DNA from: Lindgomyces ingoldianus
Taxonomy: Eukaryota > Ascomycota > Dothideomycetes > Pleosporales > Lindgomycetaceae
Direction of reading: 5' to 3'
DNA: 64,000 bases
Assembly (NCBI RefSeq): GCF_010093535.1
Contig: NW_022985164.1
Span: forward strand, 59,708 to 123,707
Positions 12,050-24,016 of this stretch are shown here, piece after piece. Numbering within the stretch: position 1 is the first letter of the stretch; the number at the start of each line of letters is the position of its first letter. The translations under genes and the position numbers were made by a program. The notes under the pieces were generated by a model. It saw only the letters and a program-made list of their open reading frames with translations, searched no databases and was not told where the DNA came from.

Positions 12050-15000
12050 TTTTAAAGGCTATTAAAGGTCTAACCTTCTTTTACTACTACTAAGCTATAA
12101 TAGACTTTAGAGCAGAGGTAAACTTCCTAGATTAAAACCTTACTAAATAAGTAAGTGTAGTAGTTAACCTAGTAAACCTAGGCTCCTTTATATCCCTAAA
12201 AAGACAGCTATTAGAGGTTATAAGAAGGGCTAATGTCTTTTACTATATTAAAGACAGTAGGAGGCAGTTTTAAGTAAGTAAATTTACCTTTTTTATAATA
12301 AAAATTTCTAGTTATAGTATAATATTAGGCATGCTTTAGCTAGAAGAATAGAACCTAACTTTTAACTTTATACATAAGATAGTTTATTTTTAAGAACACT
12401 GCTAACTTTATAAGAAGATTAGTCTAAACAGCTTAAAAGCATTTATAAAAGTACTAATAAACCTTAATAATAATGTGTTTATAATAGTAATTACTTATAT
12501 ATTCTAACTAACCTTAGAGGAGCCTAGGCTGCTGTTAGCATACTTTAAAAAGTTTTAAAAAGCATTTTTAGAACATAACACCTTTTTTTTACCTAACTAT
12601 AGCCTACATAAGCTTGTAATTAACTTAGATAAAAAAAAAACTTTTATATAGCCTTTTTTATAGTCTTTTTGCTACTAAGGTAAAAGTCTTATAAAAGTAT
12701 ATCTAAATAAACCTAGAATAGAGATAGATACGCTGCTTAATATTAAGAGCAAAGGCCCCTGTTTTATTTATAAAAAAAAAGGATAGAACACTTTAACTCT
12801 ACATAAACTACTAGGGCTTTAACACTATTATAGTAAAGAACTAATACTTTTTTTTATTAATTAGGGAATCTTTAGATTAATTAGGCTACACTAAAATCTA
12901 CTTTAAACTAGACCTGCGCAACGCCTACTACTGCATTTAGATTAAGAAGGAGAATAAGTAAAAGACTGCTTTCTAGACCTGCTATAGCTATTTTAAATAT
13001 ACTATAATGCCTTTTAGACTTATAAACGCCCTAGTAGTTTTTTAAAGTTATATTAACTTTACACTATTAAACTTTTTTAACATATGTTATATTATCTACT
13101 TAGATAATATACTTATTTACTTTTAGAATAAAGTTAAGCATAAAAAGCATGTTTACTTAGTTCTATTTAAGCTTTTTTAGCATAAGCTATATGCTAAGCT
13201 CTTAAAATGTAAATTTTATATAAATAAAGTAGAGTACTTAGGCTTTATTATTACTCTAGAAGAGGTCTAGATAGAGAAGGACTAAGTTAAAGCTATTTAA
13301 AGGTAGCTAATCCTTAGAACTATAAAAGAGATTTAGATCTTTTTAGAGTTTACTAACTACTACTAATGCTTTATAAAAGGATTCTTGTAGATTACTACTT
13401 TTTTACACTAGCTTACTTAATAACTCTAAAGTTTAGCTAAAAAAAGCTATTAGTAATGTAAGAAGAAGTCTATTTTTCTAGCGCTAAGTCTTTAAGTAGT
13501 GTCTGCCTTTAATAAACTAAAAAGTAGATTTACTAGAGGACTACTACTAGTATATTTTAATCTTAACCTGCACTGCTAGGTTAAAACTAATGCCTTAAGA
13601 TATGTAATCTTAGGAATTCTAAGCTAGCCTAGGCTAGACAGGGCAGGAAAGGACTAGTAGCACTCTGTAGCCTTTTTCTTGCGTAAAATAACAGTAGTAG
13701 AATGTAACTATAACACCTATAATAGTAAGCTACTTACTATAGTAGAAAGCTTTAAACACTAGCGCTACTATCTAGAGAGGGCTGTTTACATAATAGAACT
13801 CCTAACAGACTATACTAACCTTTAAGAGTTTATAACTACTAAGACCCTAACTAAAAGGTAAGCTTAGTAAGTAGAGTAAGTAGCTACTTTTAACTTTTAA
13901 ATCTATTATTAACTAGGTAAAACTAACCTTACTAACAGGCCCTTAAGAAGGCCTAATTATAAAAAAGGTAAAAAGAGTAATAATAAGAACAGCTTAGAAT
14001 TATAGAAGTAGGCACTTTATAATCTGCAGCGTAAACTAGAGCTAGACAGGGTAAAATTACTCTAGAAGAGCCTAGGATAGCTAGAAATAGCAGCTATTAC
14101 CTAAGTAACTAAAATAAAGGCCTTAAGTACTGCTAGAATAGTAAATAAAACCTAAAGCCTAAAAAGCTTTTTAATAAAAGTAATTATAAAAGGGCTTAGA
14201 GAAGATCTGCACACTAAAGGCGTAAGAAAGGCTTAGAAAAAAGATGTAAAAAACTAACTAGACTAAGTAAGTAGGTAGTTAGAAAGGAAAAAGAAACTTC
14301 TTACTTATAAAAAAAAGACCTATATACCTAAAAAAGCAAAGATTTAAGCTTTCTAGGCCTACTATAACTATTTTTTAGTAGGCTATTTTAGATTTAGTAA
14401 AACCTTTTATTAAGTACAAAGGGACTTTTATTAGCTAGGTATGCAGTAATACACTAAAGACTACCTTAGCACATGCTAGGCCTACTAACGCGCGAAATCC
14501 CCTTAACATGCCCTGTACAGGGAACTCCAGCCCCTCCTAGTCCCCTCTAGGATCTAGGAGAATATCTCTATAGATTTTATTACAGAGCTACTACCTAGCT
14601 AGTTAAATAAAAGGAGCTATAACAGTATTTTAGTTATAGTTAATTATTTCTCTAAAATAGCTTACTATATCTCTAGTAGGGGCACTTTAAAGGTAGTAGC
14701 CTTAGCTAAGACCTTTAGGCAAGAAATCCTAAGACTTTACAGCCCCCCCTTCTCTATTATAACAGACTAGGGAGCCTTATTTATGTCTGCCTATTAAAAA
14801 ACATTTACAGCCTGCTTAAAAACAAAGAGACTTTTTTTTATTACTTTTTACCTATAAACTAATAGCTAGACTAAGTGCTAAAACTAAATGTTAAAGCAGT
14901 ATCTCTAAATATACTGCAACTATAAGTAAGATAACTAGGCAGAGATTCTCTTTAACATAGAATATGCCTACAACAACGCTGTCTACAGCTCTACAGGGAT

Positions 15001-15620
15001 ATTGCTATTTTAGGCTGTCTATAGGAAAAATCTACTGTCTACAAACGTGCTAAAATAAGTAAAAAAGGCTAGTATTTCTTTATAAGCACTCTAAGATAGT
15101 AATAAACTAGCTTAGACTAAGTAGAAGCTAGCTAAACACCTTAAAACAGCGTAAAAGTACTAGAAGTAATAGCATAATAAGACATATAAACACAAAATAT
15201 ACTTAGTAGAAAACTAAGTATACTTTAGCACTAAAAACATTACTACCTCTTAGCTAAAAAAAAAGCTAGATAATAAATATATAAGCCCTTAAAAAGTTTC
15301 TACTATACATAAGACTTAATTTTACTACCTAGACTTGCTAGCTAGCTTCTAGATCTACTTAGTATTTTATGTTAGCCTTTTTAAGCTAGCACTTTTAAGT
15401 TACTTATTACCTTGTAAACAACCCCTAGCTAAGGCAGTAATACCCTAAGCAGGAACAGATATATAGGACGTAGACTACATTATAAACTAAGAGCTGCATA
15501 AGGGAATATAGCTATACAAAGTACGCTAGAAAGGGTTTAGGGAGGAAGATAACTAACTACTCTTAGTAGAAGACATATCTAAAAGGGCTATAAATAAATT
15601 CTAGAGACAAGTAAGACTAC
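12050..15620 (+). pseudogene. Gypsy-A pol (protease?, RT, RNase H, integrase, chromodomain)
   Basis: Reverse transcriptase is clear from about 12880 (YFKLDLRNAYYCI) through the active site at 13097-13108, which reads YLDN where YLDD is required, an Asp-to-Asn transition. RNase H follows (about 13500-13850). The integrase zinc-binding zone and core lie at about 14440-15060 (ISIDFITELL at 14560-14590), and the C-terminal domain ends in IHKT-FYYLD. A chromodomain is readable at 15455-15560 (DVDYIIN, then KVR-KGFREEDN), marking a chromovirus. Stops replace Trp and Gln throughout. Confidence 0.9.
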
Positions 15621-17603
15621 TAGTATAAAGAAGAATAAAAAAAGAAAAGGGAAGGCTAAATTAGGCTAAGAGAGACTAGACTAAAAAAAATAAACTTAGA
15701 CTAGACAACTTTATAAAAGCTTAAAATATTTAAAAAAAACTTTTAAGCACTATAAACTTTAGAAACTTAGCCTGTTTTTTACTATCCTTGTTTTTAAATA
15801 CTACTAGATTAGTCTAGATTACCCCTAGACTAGCCTAGATACTTTTAAGAAAGAGGACAGATACACTATAAAGCCTAAACTTTACTAAAGAAACTTAAAA
15901 AAAAAGTAAGCTACTAAAAAAAATATAAAAAGAGTATAAAGTGCTATAACTATTTTTAGAGAAGCTACTACTATATAAAAATAAACTAAACTGTTCTAGA
16001 AGAGAAGAGAATAGCAGGTAGAAACCTAGAAAAGGCAAAACTTATTCTAGGGGGCTTAGACAGGCCTAGAGACCCCTAGATCTACTAGACTAATATAAAG
16101 AAAAAAAAAATGCTAAGAAGACTAGAAATAAAGGTAAACAACCTGCTTTATCTCTAGAAAATGTTTTGCTTAAGGTTAAAAGTATTAAAATTATAAGTAA
16201 AGTTAGTTTTTTATATGCTTTACTTACTTTTATAAAATTTTTTAGTAAGGAAAAGGACTTAAGCCTAAAAAACACTAAAATTAGTAGTAAAAGGCTAAGT
16301 ACTTTAAATAGGGTTAGACTGCTCTAGAAGAGCCTAGATAGGTATAAGTTAAGAAACATATAGTGTAGACGCGCTTAGAGACTAGAGAAAGAGGTTCTAA
16401 GCTATTATTATTACTTATTCTTTTTTTACGCTTTACTAATGCCTTTTTTTTTTGCCTTACTAAGACTAATAATACTTAAGTCCCTAAACACTTTCTTACT
16501 AACATAAAAGAGAGTTAGGGTGTTACTAGCTATCTTACTGTAGACAAGCTTAGCAAAAATTAGTCTAAAAACTCTTAGAAAGCCCTAAAGACTCCTAGAG
16601 AAACTTAAAAGAGTTTAGAAAGTAGCTAGAGATTATAAACTTATTAAGATAAATAATAACTTTATTAACTTTTTTATAAAGACTCTTAATAATGTCTAGT
16701 AAGTACTTTTAAGTGTTGCTAAGGTTAATTTAGGTCTTAAGCTAGAAAAAACTACTAAGAATAGTGCTTATAATAGTTATAATTACTAGGTAACAGTCCT
16801 CTAAGCACTATAACCTAAGAATTAGTAAAAAGAACTAAGAAGCACCTTAGGGACCTCTAGATAGCTATAAACAGCCTTAAGATAACCTACTTAATAGTAG
16901 TCTCTGCTACTCTTATAGCAGCTATTGCACTTTAAAAGGTTATTAGTGTGCTTAGGCTCTAATAAGCTTTAATAGATGTAGGTATTATAAGTCTAGATAT
17001 TGCAATCCTCCTTAACAAGGAAACAGCATAGTAGAATTATGCCTAGCTTATGCGCTATAATCCTGCCTATAATTTTATTAAGGTAAGTTAAGTAAAGATT
17101 AATAGTAGCTAAGGCTTTATTTATAGCTAAGGCAATCCTATCTAACTGCTTGCTAGCTAAGAAAGACATTATTAGTAGTAAAATGTGCAAGATAGGGCTT
17201 AGGGGGCCTAAGGGGGCCTAGATTAGGATAGACAGAACTAGAGGCCTTAAAAATAGGACAGGGGATAGCTAGCTAGGGTGGCTAGCTAAGGAAGAATCTA
17301 AAGGTAGTTAGAATAGAAACTCTCTAGGACAGACAGAGCTTTATATAGGGTCCTCTAGCCTAGGGGGGCCCTAGAACACCCTAGGAACCCCTAGAAAGGC
17401 CTAGGGGCTCCTGCAGAAAATCTCTCTAAAATACATACTAAAAGCGTAGAGTAGAGTGTAGGTGTAATAGAGAATTTAGCTTAGTAAAAAGTATTTAACC
17501 CCTTAGATTAAATTTAGAGTAACATAAAATTACATAACTTTTAAACTTTAAAAAAGGGCTTAGATTTAAGCGTAAGGTTGCGCTTTAAAAAGAGATAAGG
17601 CTT
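15621..17603. other. Gypsy-A 3' spacer, about 2 kb, no known gene
   Basis: Longer than the usual short interval between integrase and 3' LTR. Both strands have modest open stretches (for example 61 and 65 residues on the minus strand near 16090-16275 and 16993-17190, and a plus-strand frame broken by a few TAG/TAA over 16130-16800), none of which I recognise. Could be an extra ORF of this family or acquired DNA. Confidence 0.5.
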
Positions 17604-17976
17604 TATAATAACTAGCTATCTAGGTGTTTTCTAGGCTGTTATAGACTAGCCTAGACTACACTAGGCAGTCCTAGACAACTCTTAAACTGTGCTGTTAACC
17701 CTACACTTCCTAGACAATGCCTACCTTGCCTAAAAAGCTAGGCATCCTAGACAGGTAATACTTTAAACTAGACCTACAGCATACTAGATCTGTCGCTACC
17801 AGCGCTGCCGTGCCTGGCTCTCTAGAGAAGTATATAGCCAGTTGTAGAAGCCCTCTTTAGATAGCAGAGGATTGCCTTAGGAATTAGGCGGGTACTAATT
17901 GTACTCCTATGTCACAGTCACGCCCTTGTTGGTTAATACACCTCTTAATTGCGAAGTGTATACCCTGTTTTTTACA
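17604..17976 (+). repeat. Gypsy-A 3' LTR
   Basis: Aligns end to end with the 5' LTR without gaps (373 bp). Here offsets 1-174 carry all the RIP-type changes (it starts TATAAT instead of TGTAAC) and offsets 190-373 are clean, the mirror image of the 5' LTR. Confidence 0.95.
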
Positions 17977-18538
17977 CCCTAAGTAATACCTTAGAACTTA
18001 AGTTATTATTAATGCTTATAAAAATAAAGATTTAAAAGCATATAAATAGTTTACTAACTTTTATAGTTAAAGTGTTTAAAAAGGTTTTAAAGAGGGTAGT
18101 AATAATTGCGCATAAGCTAGTATTAGCATAATAGAAAATTACTAAGCTTTAAGTAGCTAATAAAGCTACTACATAACATAAATTACATAAAAAAAAGTAA
18201 ATTAAAGTAGAAAAAACTTTAATAATTTAAAAAAGCTTATGCTTAACAGCTCTAAAGAAGTTTAGAGCGCGCAGTAATAGAAAGAAGGTAAAGAAGCAGG
18301 TGTAAGCTAAAGTAGGTAAGCTATCCTAAAGGCGCTGCAGACAGTGCAATTAGACTAGGCATAACGCGCAAATATATAAGTAAGAAGCAGAAGTAGTATC
18401 TAAATAATATTCTAGGCTGTACTGTACTATATAGTGCTAGAGCAGGTTGTTATGGGCTATAATAGAGTTTGTTAGGGTGGGGTCTTGGCAAAAGTAAGCG
18501 ACTCAGGTGTGTGAGCAACTCGCCCATGAAGTACGTTA

Positions 18539-18779
18539 AAAAACTTATGTTTAAATAATAGTAAGCTTTTATTATAGATAGACTTAACATTAATTTAGAT
18601 TACTATTAAAGTAAGTGCACACACATAGCGTTAGTATAGGGACACACTGCTAGTATTGCAAAGGATTACCTAGAGCTAGAATACCTAGCTAAATTAGACT
18701 ATTTTTAGTTTAAAAGTGTAGAAGATATAATAAAGCTTTTATAAGCTTATTTTATTACTAGCTAGAAAAAAAAATAAGG
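18539..18779. other. Gypsy-B internal remainder up to the 3' LTR
   Basis: RIP-mutated sequence between the pogo-1 insertion and the LTR. It ends in an A-rich polypurine tract (about 18767-18779) directly before TGTAACA, as expected for the priming site of plus-strand synthesis. No coding motif recognised. Confidence 0.6.
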
Positions 18780-19415
18780 TGTAACAAGTGTTCTAGATTC
18801 TTAAAATAAATAAAAAAGAAGTATTTTCTATATTTAAAGCGCGCTTTATTAGTGTAGCTATTAAAAAAATTAGTATTTTATTTAGATTAGTTCTTCTACT
18901 TATAAAAGAAGCTTTCTTCTAGCTTATAGGTACCTAACTATAGCTTTAAACACACTTAGGCAAACTTTTTTAAAGCTATAGTAGCCTACCTTACAGTATA
19001 CAATCTAAAGAGAAGGACTTATAAAAAGAATTTAGTTATCTTATCTAAATTATTTTTAATAGTTAAATTACCTTTAACTACTAATAAGAACTATTAGTCT
19101 ATAGAGAGAGGAGTAGCGTAATAATTTTTATAAATTATTTTATTTTAGGTTGCTTAGAACCTCTGGAAGGTTCTTGTATCAGCTCTAACTCTAACCTAGC
19201 CCTAACTCTGCCCTACCCTCTGCTGTTACCTCTATTCCCCTAAGTATTTAGTTGTACCTCTCTAGTAGCTAGCTTAATAGTTTTCTAATATTCTTTTATA
19301 CAAAGCCTATAGGTGTTAATGGAATTCCTAGGTTATTAGGTCCCCACGCACTCTTATATGCCTCTGAGTGGATTCCTGCCGCATTCGGACCCATTGTCTT
19401 GCCTGCGCTGTTACA
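18780..19415 (+). repeat. Gypsy-B 3' LTR
   Basis: TGTAACA ... TGTTACA, a 7-bp perfect terminal inverted repeat, 636 bp. Its last 55 bp match the remnant at 3120-3174. The inner part is RIP-mutated; from about 19150 to the end it is of normal composition. Confidence 0.8.
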
Positions 19416-19984
19416 AATAGTAAATAGTAAACTTGTTATTATTAAAACACACTTTATAAAAATATGTAAAATAACTATAAAATTAGCTAGTAACTATATA
19501 ATATTAATAGAATAATTTACTAACACTTGTAATATTCTTACTTTAAAGTAAGCTTTTGTATTTTAAATTTTACATCTTAACAAAGCTTCTTAGATTCCTA
19601 GAAAGAAATTAAAAACATAAATAAAGTCTCTATATATTAGACTTTGTATTAATACATTCACGTATATAAATTAGCCATGTAGAAAGTAGCTTTAGATAGA
19701 TTATAGCAGTAGGTTAGCTTACTAAAATCTCTAACAATTCTTGTTTTCACCAAGTCTAGAGAATTAGCATCACAATGGATAGCAGAGCATCTTGCGAATT
19801 AGAGCCCAATCATGGCGCATAAACGAAGGATACATCAAACAGACGAAGAAGTAGGAAACAAGGAATAACATAGGAGAGATGTTCAACACTCGGTTTGCAA
19901 GAGACAGGAAACAGAATAGTTGCAGAAGGGAGTAGGCAGCTAAAATTTTGCTAATTAGATCCTTAAATGCGACAATCTATGTTA
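19416..19984. other. Inter-element spacer
   Basis: The first ~270 bp are RIP-like AT-rich sequence; from about 19690 the composition is normal. No gene, TIR or LTR end recognised; probably pre-insertion host sequence. Confidence 0.5.
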
Positions 19985-20012
19985 CTCAGGCCCCGACGGG
20001 TTGACTAATCAA

Positions 20013-20050
20013 CTTTTCGCAAGCGAAAAGGCCTGCGCGGAGCGCAGGCC
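20013..20050. repeat. Double hairpin in the left TIR
   Basis: Stem 1: CTTTTCGC (20013-20020) pairs with GCGAAAAG (20023-20030). Stem 2: GGCCTGCGC (20030-20038) pairs with GCGCAGGCC (20042-20050). The two stems abut, sharing one base. The same architecture, with different stem sequence, occurs in the right TIR. Confidence 0.85.
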
Positions 20051-20918
20051 TGCAGGCTCAACAATCATACCTAGCTCAACAATCATTATAGTATATTATA
20101 TACAATAGATTTAAGAGCGCATGTTAGAGTTGCTTAAATTAACCTTACTGTCGCTCCTAGAGTTCCTACAGTCTAAATCCTTAGTTAGAGGGCTTAATAG
20201 TATAAGGTCTTCTTTAAAGGGGTTGTTTATAGGCCTTTTAATCTATTCACGCTAGATTCTCTCTTAACGCTCCTTAGCTGTCTCTGCACGTATTAAGACC
20301 TAATAATTCTATTAATAATAGGTTATATCTATAGGAGGTAGGGGCTTATTATTGTTATAGCGTTTTTGTAATGCTTTGCCTGCTTTTTGCACTTTTCTAA
20401 AAACCTTGCGTTTAAACTTGTTTATTCTAATTGTACGCTTATACTGCAACTTTGCAGCATATGCAGCAGCAGCCTGCTTAAGCTTATTATCCTAGCAACG
20501 CTTAATTATTACGCGAGCGTCTTTTATATAGATAGGTCCTCCCTAAGAGACCTAACGCTGTGTGTGCTGTTGTTAAGCCTTACATGCTTACTTAGCTGCC
20601 TTAGTACAAAGCAGCTCCTTTTTAAACTTAGCATTTACTTACGCCTACGCAAGAGCACCTTTAAAGGTCTTCTTAATGCCTGCTTTTAAAGGGGTAGGTA
20701 TAGACGCAAGGGCAACGTTTTGCTGCTAGCGTAGTGTATAAATTATTGTTAGTGTCTTCTACTTCTAATCTCTAGGCCTAGGCAAAGGCGTACAGGGGTG
20801 ACAAGCTTCTTACTTAGCCTTCTGGCGCCTAAATTAATTATAGCTTAGGCGCTAAGCTTCCTTAGCAGGTAGAGGCTTAAATCCCTTACTGCGAGAGTCT
20901 TAGGTAGAGTCTAGGTAT

Positions 20919-23900
20919 CACACCTGAGATTAATTAAGCTAGCTTAATAGCTTAATTAGAAGATTGATGCCAAGCTAATTTAATTAATCCAGCTAAACCT
21001 TATATAGAAACGCAATTAATCTAGCTAAGCTTTTCTATAAGCTTAATTTAGATTAATAGCTTAATTGCCTTAAGTATATAGTAAATTTTAGAAATAAGGC
21101 AGCCTATAAGGCAGCTTAAATAGCTGTAAAAGCTTTATACTAAACTTTTTTTAGTGTTATTTACTATGTAGTATTGTGTAATATCTAATAACTCTATGTA
21201 ACTAGTAGCTAGCGTGTTGTCTTATATTATATACTCTATCTCTATCTATCACCTATAATGCTATATACTTCTGGTGTTGCAGATCTATTGCTGTATACCT
21301 CACCCTATTGTTGCCCTTATGCCGCCTAAGAAACGTATCTCTAATAGCGCTCCCTTGCCTAAAAAGCGTGTGCGCAGCACTGTAAGCTAGCCTATTATAA
21401 TTAACTTGCTGTTATTTTAATCTTAGCTATCTACTTTATCTCTACTGCCTTTATATACACATACTTTTAAGTTGCAATTGTGTAAGTTGTAGCCTAAAGA
21501 CGCTATTATTGCGCCTACTAAGAGTAGTAAGTAAGCTACACTTACTCTATCTTCTAAAGCAGCTAATAACGCTGTAGATAAGGCTTTTAACACTTATCTT
21601 AAAAATAATTATAATAGCATAAATTAGGATTATCTTAAGCTGTATATAAAGCCTATTATAATGCACTAACATAAGTAAAGTTAGATCTATTACTATAGCT
21701 ATTATATTACTCTTTTTAAAGATCTAACTTATATATTCTTTATTTACTACTAGTGTTTTAAGCATAAGCTTATAGATATTAGTATTAGGATATATAATAT
21801 AAGCGCAGCAGTCTTGTTAGCTGCGCGCTACTTTAGTAAGTAGAAGCCTAGCTATAAGCTTACAGCACTAGGCAAGACTTTAATTACTAGTATTTATAAC
21901 ACGCTTATTGCTGTAAGAGTCCCTATTTTATAAGTAGTAGCTAATTAGATTAATAGCTTTAGTAAGTAGCGCTTTAAGTTTACTATAGTTAACTAGCTTG
22001 TTATAAATAACTACTCTATCTCTAAGTTTAAAACACTAGCTTTTTAACACTTAATTACTATTACTAACCTGCTTGCTAAAGTAGCGCTGTAGAAGAACTA
22101 TAAGAGTGTCTTTTAATATGTTATATAACTATTTAACTAGCTTAGGCCTTATGTTGTTTATAAGCTGTTACAATTACTTAGCAGGATCTATATAAGCTTT
22201 AATAAATAGATAATAAAAGCTAGTAAGCGTAGGTTCCTTAGTATTATTACCTACTACATTAACTTAGATAGCAAGCTCTAAGACCTACCTATTACACTGC
22301 CTTAGCTTATAGGTGCTTACACTAGTAATTAACTAGCTAAAGTTGTATTATTAATATTAAAGTAGTTTAGCATAAGTAAGCGCACACTTAGTTACTTTAT
22401 TCTTAATAATGCCTTTAATAATAACACTGCTGTTGCTGTAATTACTTATAAGCTTAAATTTAATCCTATTTACTAACACCTTTACTATAGCCCTTATATA
22501 ATTAATCTAATTAGGCAAAGACTGCTCTAGGGCAGAGATATAAACTTATATAATAATAAAGGAGTTAATAAGCTTGCTAATAAGGCAGCATTTATAAAGA
22601 AGTAGTAAAAGCATAGACCTTTAGGTGTACTTTTTAATATTATTAACTATATTTACACACTATAGCAGTACAATCTCTTTAAGAAGGCGCAGTGTACAGC
22701 TTACTATAAGCTGCCTTATAACATAGACAACAAGCTTACAATACTACAGCTAATTAAGCTAGTAGTTACACACTAGAACTTATACTTTAACTATTTTAAG
22801 CAAGCTATAAAGCTTACGCTAGCTATTAACACGTACACAAACACCTACATATAAAATACAGTAAAAGAGGATATCTACGCTAACTTATAGAGCAAGGATT
22901 AGCCTACTGCTTTATAGTAGATAAGATTAGATAGCTTTACAGCTACTAATTAGGCTATTATTACTAACTATATAAAGGTTCTTAGGCTACTTAAAGAGTG
23001 TATAAAGCGCTTTAAAAGATGTAGTAAGTATAGCTTTAGTGTAATTACTAAGGTAATTTTAATATTTAAGTTTCTACTTACTTAATTAGAAGCTTGCCTC
23101 CTCTACTATAATAGCATAGTTTATAACGCTTATAATAAGGCGCCTAAAGATTATCTTCTTATTAATCTACACACAGCGCTGCTTAAAGTAAATAAGTACT
23201 ACACTAAACTTAATAACTTGCTAGCTTACTACACTGCTATAATACTTTATCCTTGCTATAAACACTACTATAATTAAGTGTAAGCTAAGAAGTCTAATTA
23301 GCTAGCATCTAATAATCTTAATTTCTAGGCACTATAGGTAGATTATAAGTTGCTACTATTACTAAGGCCTTACTACACACACACACTAAAGAAACTAAGC
23401 AATATTAATAACATAATTAATAGCATTATTAATCCTACACGTAGTAATACTAAGAAGGATAAGTATAAGCAGTAGAAGCGTAAGCTAATTATTAGTAAGG
23501 GCACTAATTCTATATAATACTAGTTTAGGCTGCGTGATTAATATCCTAACTTTAGTAAGATAGCGCTTATAATACTCTTTATACTAGCTTTAAGCTGTGA
23601 GTGTAAGCGCGTTTTTAGTAAGCTTAGAGATTTACTAGAGCCTTACTAATGCTATATATTACCTAAGCTACTTGCAGCACTACACTTAGTATAATAATAG
23701 AGACAGGCTAGTTTTAGTGGCAGCAATAACAATAATATAGGCTAATTAAAGCTTACTAACAAGCAGATAGACGTTTTATATAAGCTTAGTAAGTAGGTAG
23801 GTAAAGACAACAATCTAGATACATAGGACAACAGCTAAGACTTAACACTAAAAAATATATACAACTTTCCTATTTAGAAATTAAGCACCTAAGCTACTAA

Positions 23901-24016
23901 TTAAGCTAGCAACTTTCTGCTAAGCTAATTTAATTAATCTAGCTAAACCTTATACTAAAACGCAATTAATCAAGCTAGAAACTGCCAGCTTGCTTGATTG
24001 ATTAATCTTAGGTGTG
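20919..24016 (+). mobile_element. hAT transposon (hAT-1), nested
   Basis: The ends CACACCTGAGATTAAT and (reverse complement of the right end) CACACCTAAGATTAAT form the TIR. The 8-bp duplication CTAGGTAT stands at 20911-20918 and 24017-24024, the hAT hallmark. Length 3,098 bp. A related AATTAATCnAGCTAAACCTTAT block occurs near both ends in subterminal position. Confidence 0.95.
21319..23890 (+). pseudogene. hAT-1 transposase, frame intact but full of RIP stops
   Basis: From ATG at 21319 (MPPKKRISNSAPLP, a basic N-terminus) the same frame can be followed to the hAT dimerisation domain at 23551-23640 (FSKIALIILFILALSCECKRVFSK) 744 codons later, with no frameshift. The disruptions I see are TAG/TAA codons. 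The C-terminal block matches the family's (M)ALDxLSIPAxSxECERxFS motif, with Glu-to-Lys (CECK) at the conserved ECER. About 850 codons in total, a normal hAT length. Inactive. Confidence 0.9.

Larger units (their letters stand above)
10291..17976 (+). mobile_element. Complete Ty3/gypsy chromovirus (gypsy-A), RIP-mutated
   Basis: It has two 373-bp LTRs and is flanked by the 5-bp duplication CCCTA (10286-10290 and 17977-17981). The internal order gag, reverse transcriptase, RNase H, integrase, chromodomain is that of fungal chromoviruses. Total length is 7,686 bp. About 2 kb of extra sequence lies between the chromodomain and the 3' LTR. It is inserted within the transposase gene of pogo-1, whose reading resumes after 17981. 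Confidence 0.95.
7970..18420 (+). pseudogene. Pogo-1 transposase (HTH_psq, CENP-B, DDE_1), interrupted twice
   Basis: N-terminal helix-turn-helix-like segment (HAAAIYKVP, about 8010-8110), then the pogo-2 insertion. It resumes at 9238 with the CENP-B-type part (LDARGFPP-like near 9298-9325) and the DDE_1 core: the FDETGF block reads NFNKIRF near 9560, the DGHxSH block is eroded to NSYKSY near 9905, and LNVGCFTPLKK is clear near 10008-10045. It then stops at gypsy-A (10286) and resumes at 17982, ending near 18420 with the Lys/Arg-rich tail. Nonsense codons sit at Trp and Gln positions. These blocks are typical of fungal Fot1 transposases; inactive. Confidence 0.88.
7863..18536 (+). mobile_element. 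Pogo/Fot1-type DNA transposon (pogo-1) with two nested insertions
   Basis: The TIRs are ACATACTTTATAGGCGAG (left) and, reverse-complemented, ACGTACTTCATGGGCGAG (right), differing by transitions only; the similarity continues for about 60 bp. TA flanks both ends (7861-7862, 18537-18538). Subtracting pogo-2 and gypsy-A with their target duplications leaves 1,866 bp, the usual size of Fot1/Pot2 elements (about 1.9 kb). It lies in the 3' part of gypsy-B. Confidence 0.92.
3120..19415 (+). mobile_element. Ty3/gypsy element B, host of the nested stack
   Basis: Two copies of one LTR family bound it: the last 55 bp of a 5' LTR (3120-3174, ending GTTACA) and a full LTR at 18780-19415. The two copies of the 55-bp end match apart from transitions. 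Integrase-like sequence lies between (about 4600-5850). Insertions in it are copia (into the 5' LTR), a solo LTR (5481-5703) and pogo-1 (7863-18536). Removing the last two leaves about 4.7 kb of internal sequence. I could not find a reverse transcriptase signature between 3175 and 4600, so B was probably internally deleted, or RIP has erased it. Confidence 0.75.

Noticed and set aside
16090..17190. Two minus-strand frames of 61 and 65 residues inside gypsy-A
   Set aside because: Short, Leu/Ile-rich and typical of AT-rich mutated DNA; no domain recognised.
20387..20689. 100-residue plus-strand frame with apparent membrane segments
   Set aside because: Antisense to the basic C-terminal tail of the Tigger-like transposase, which explains the sequence.
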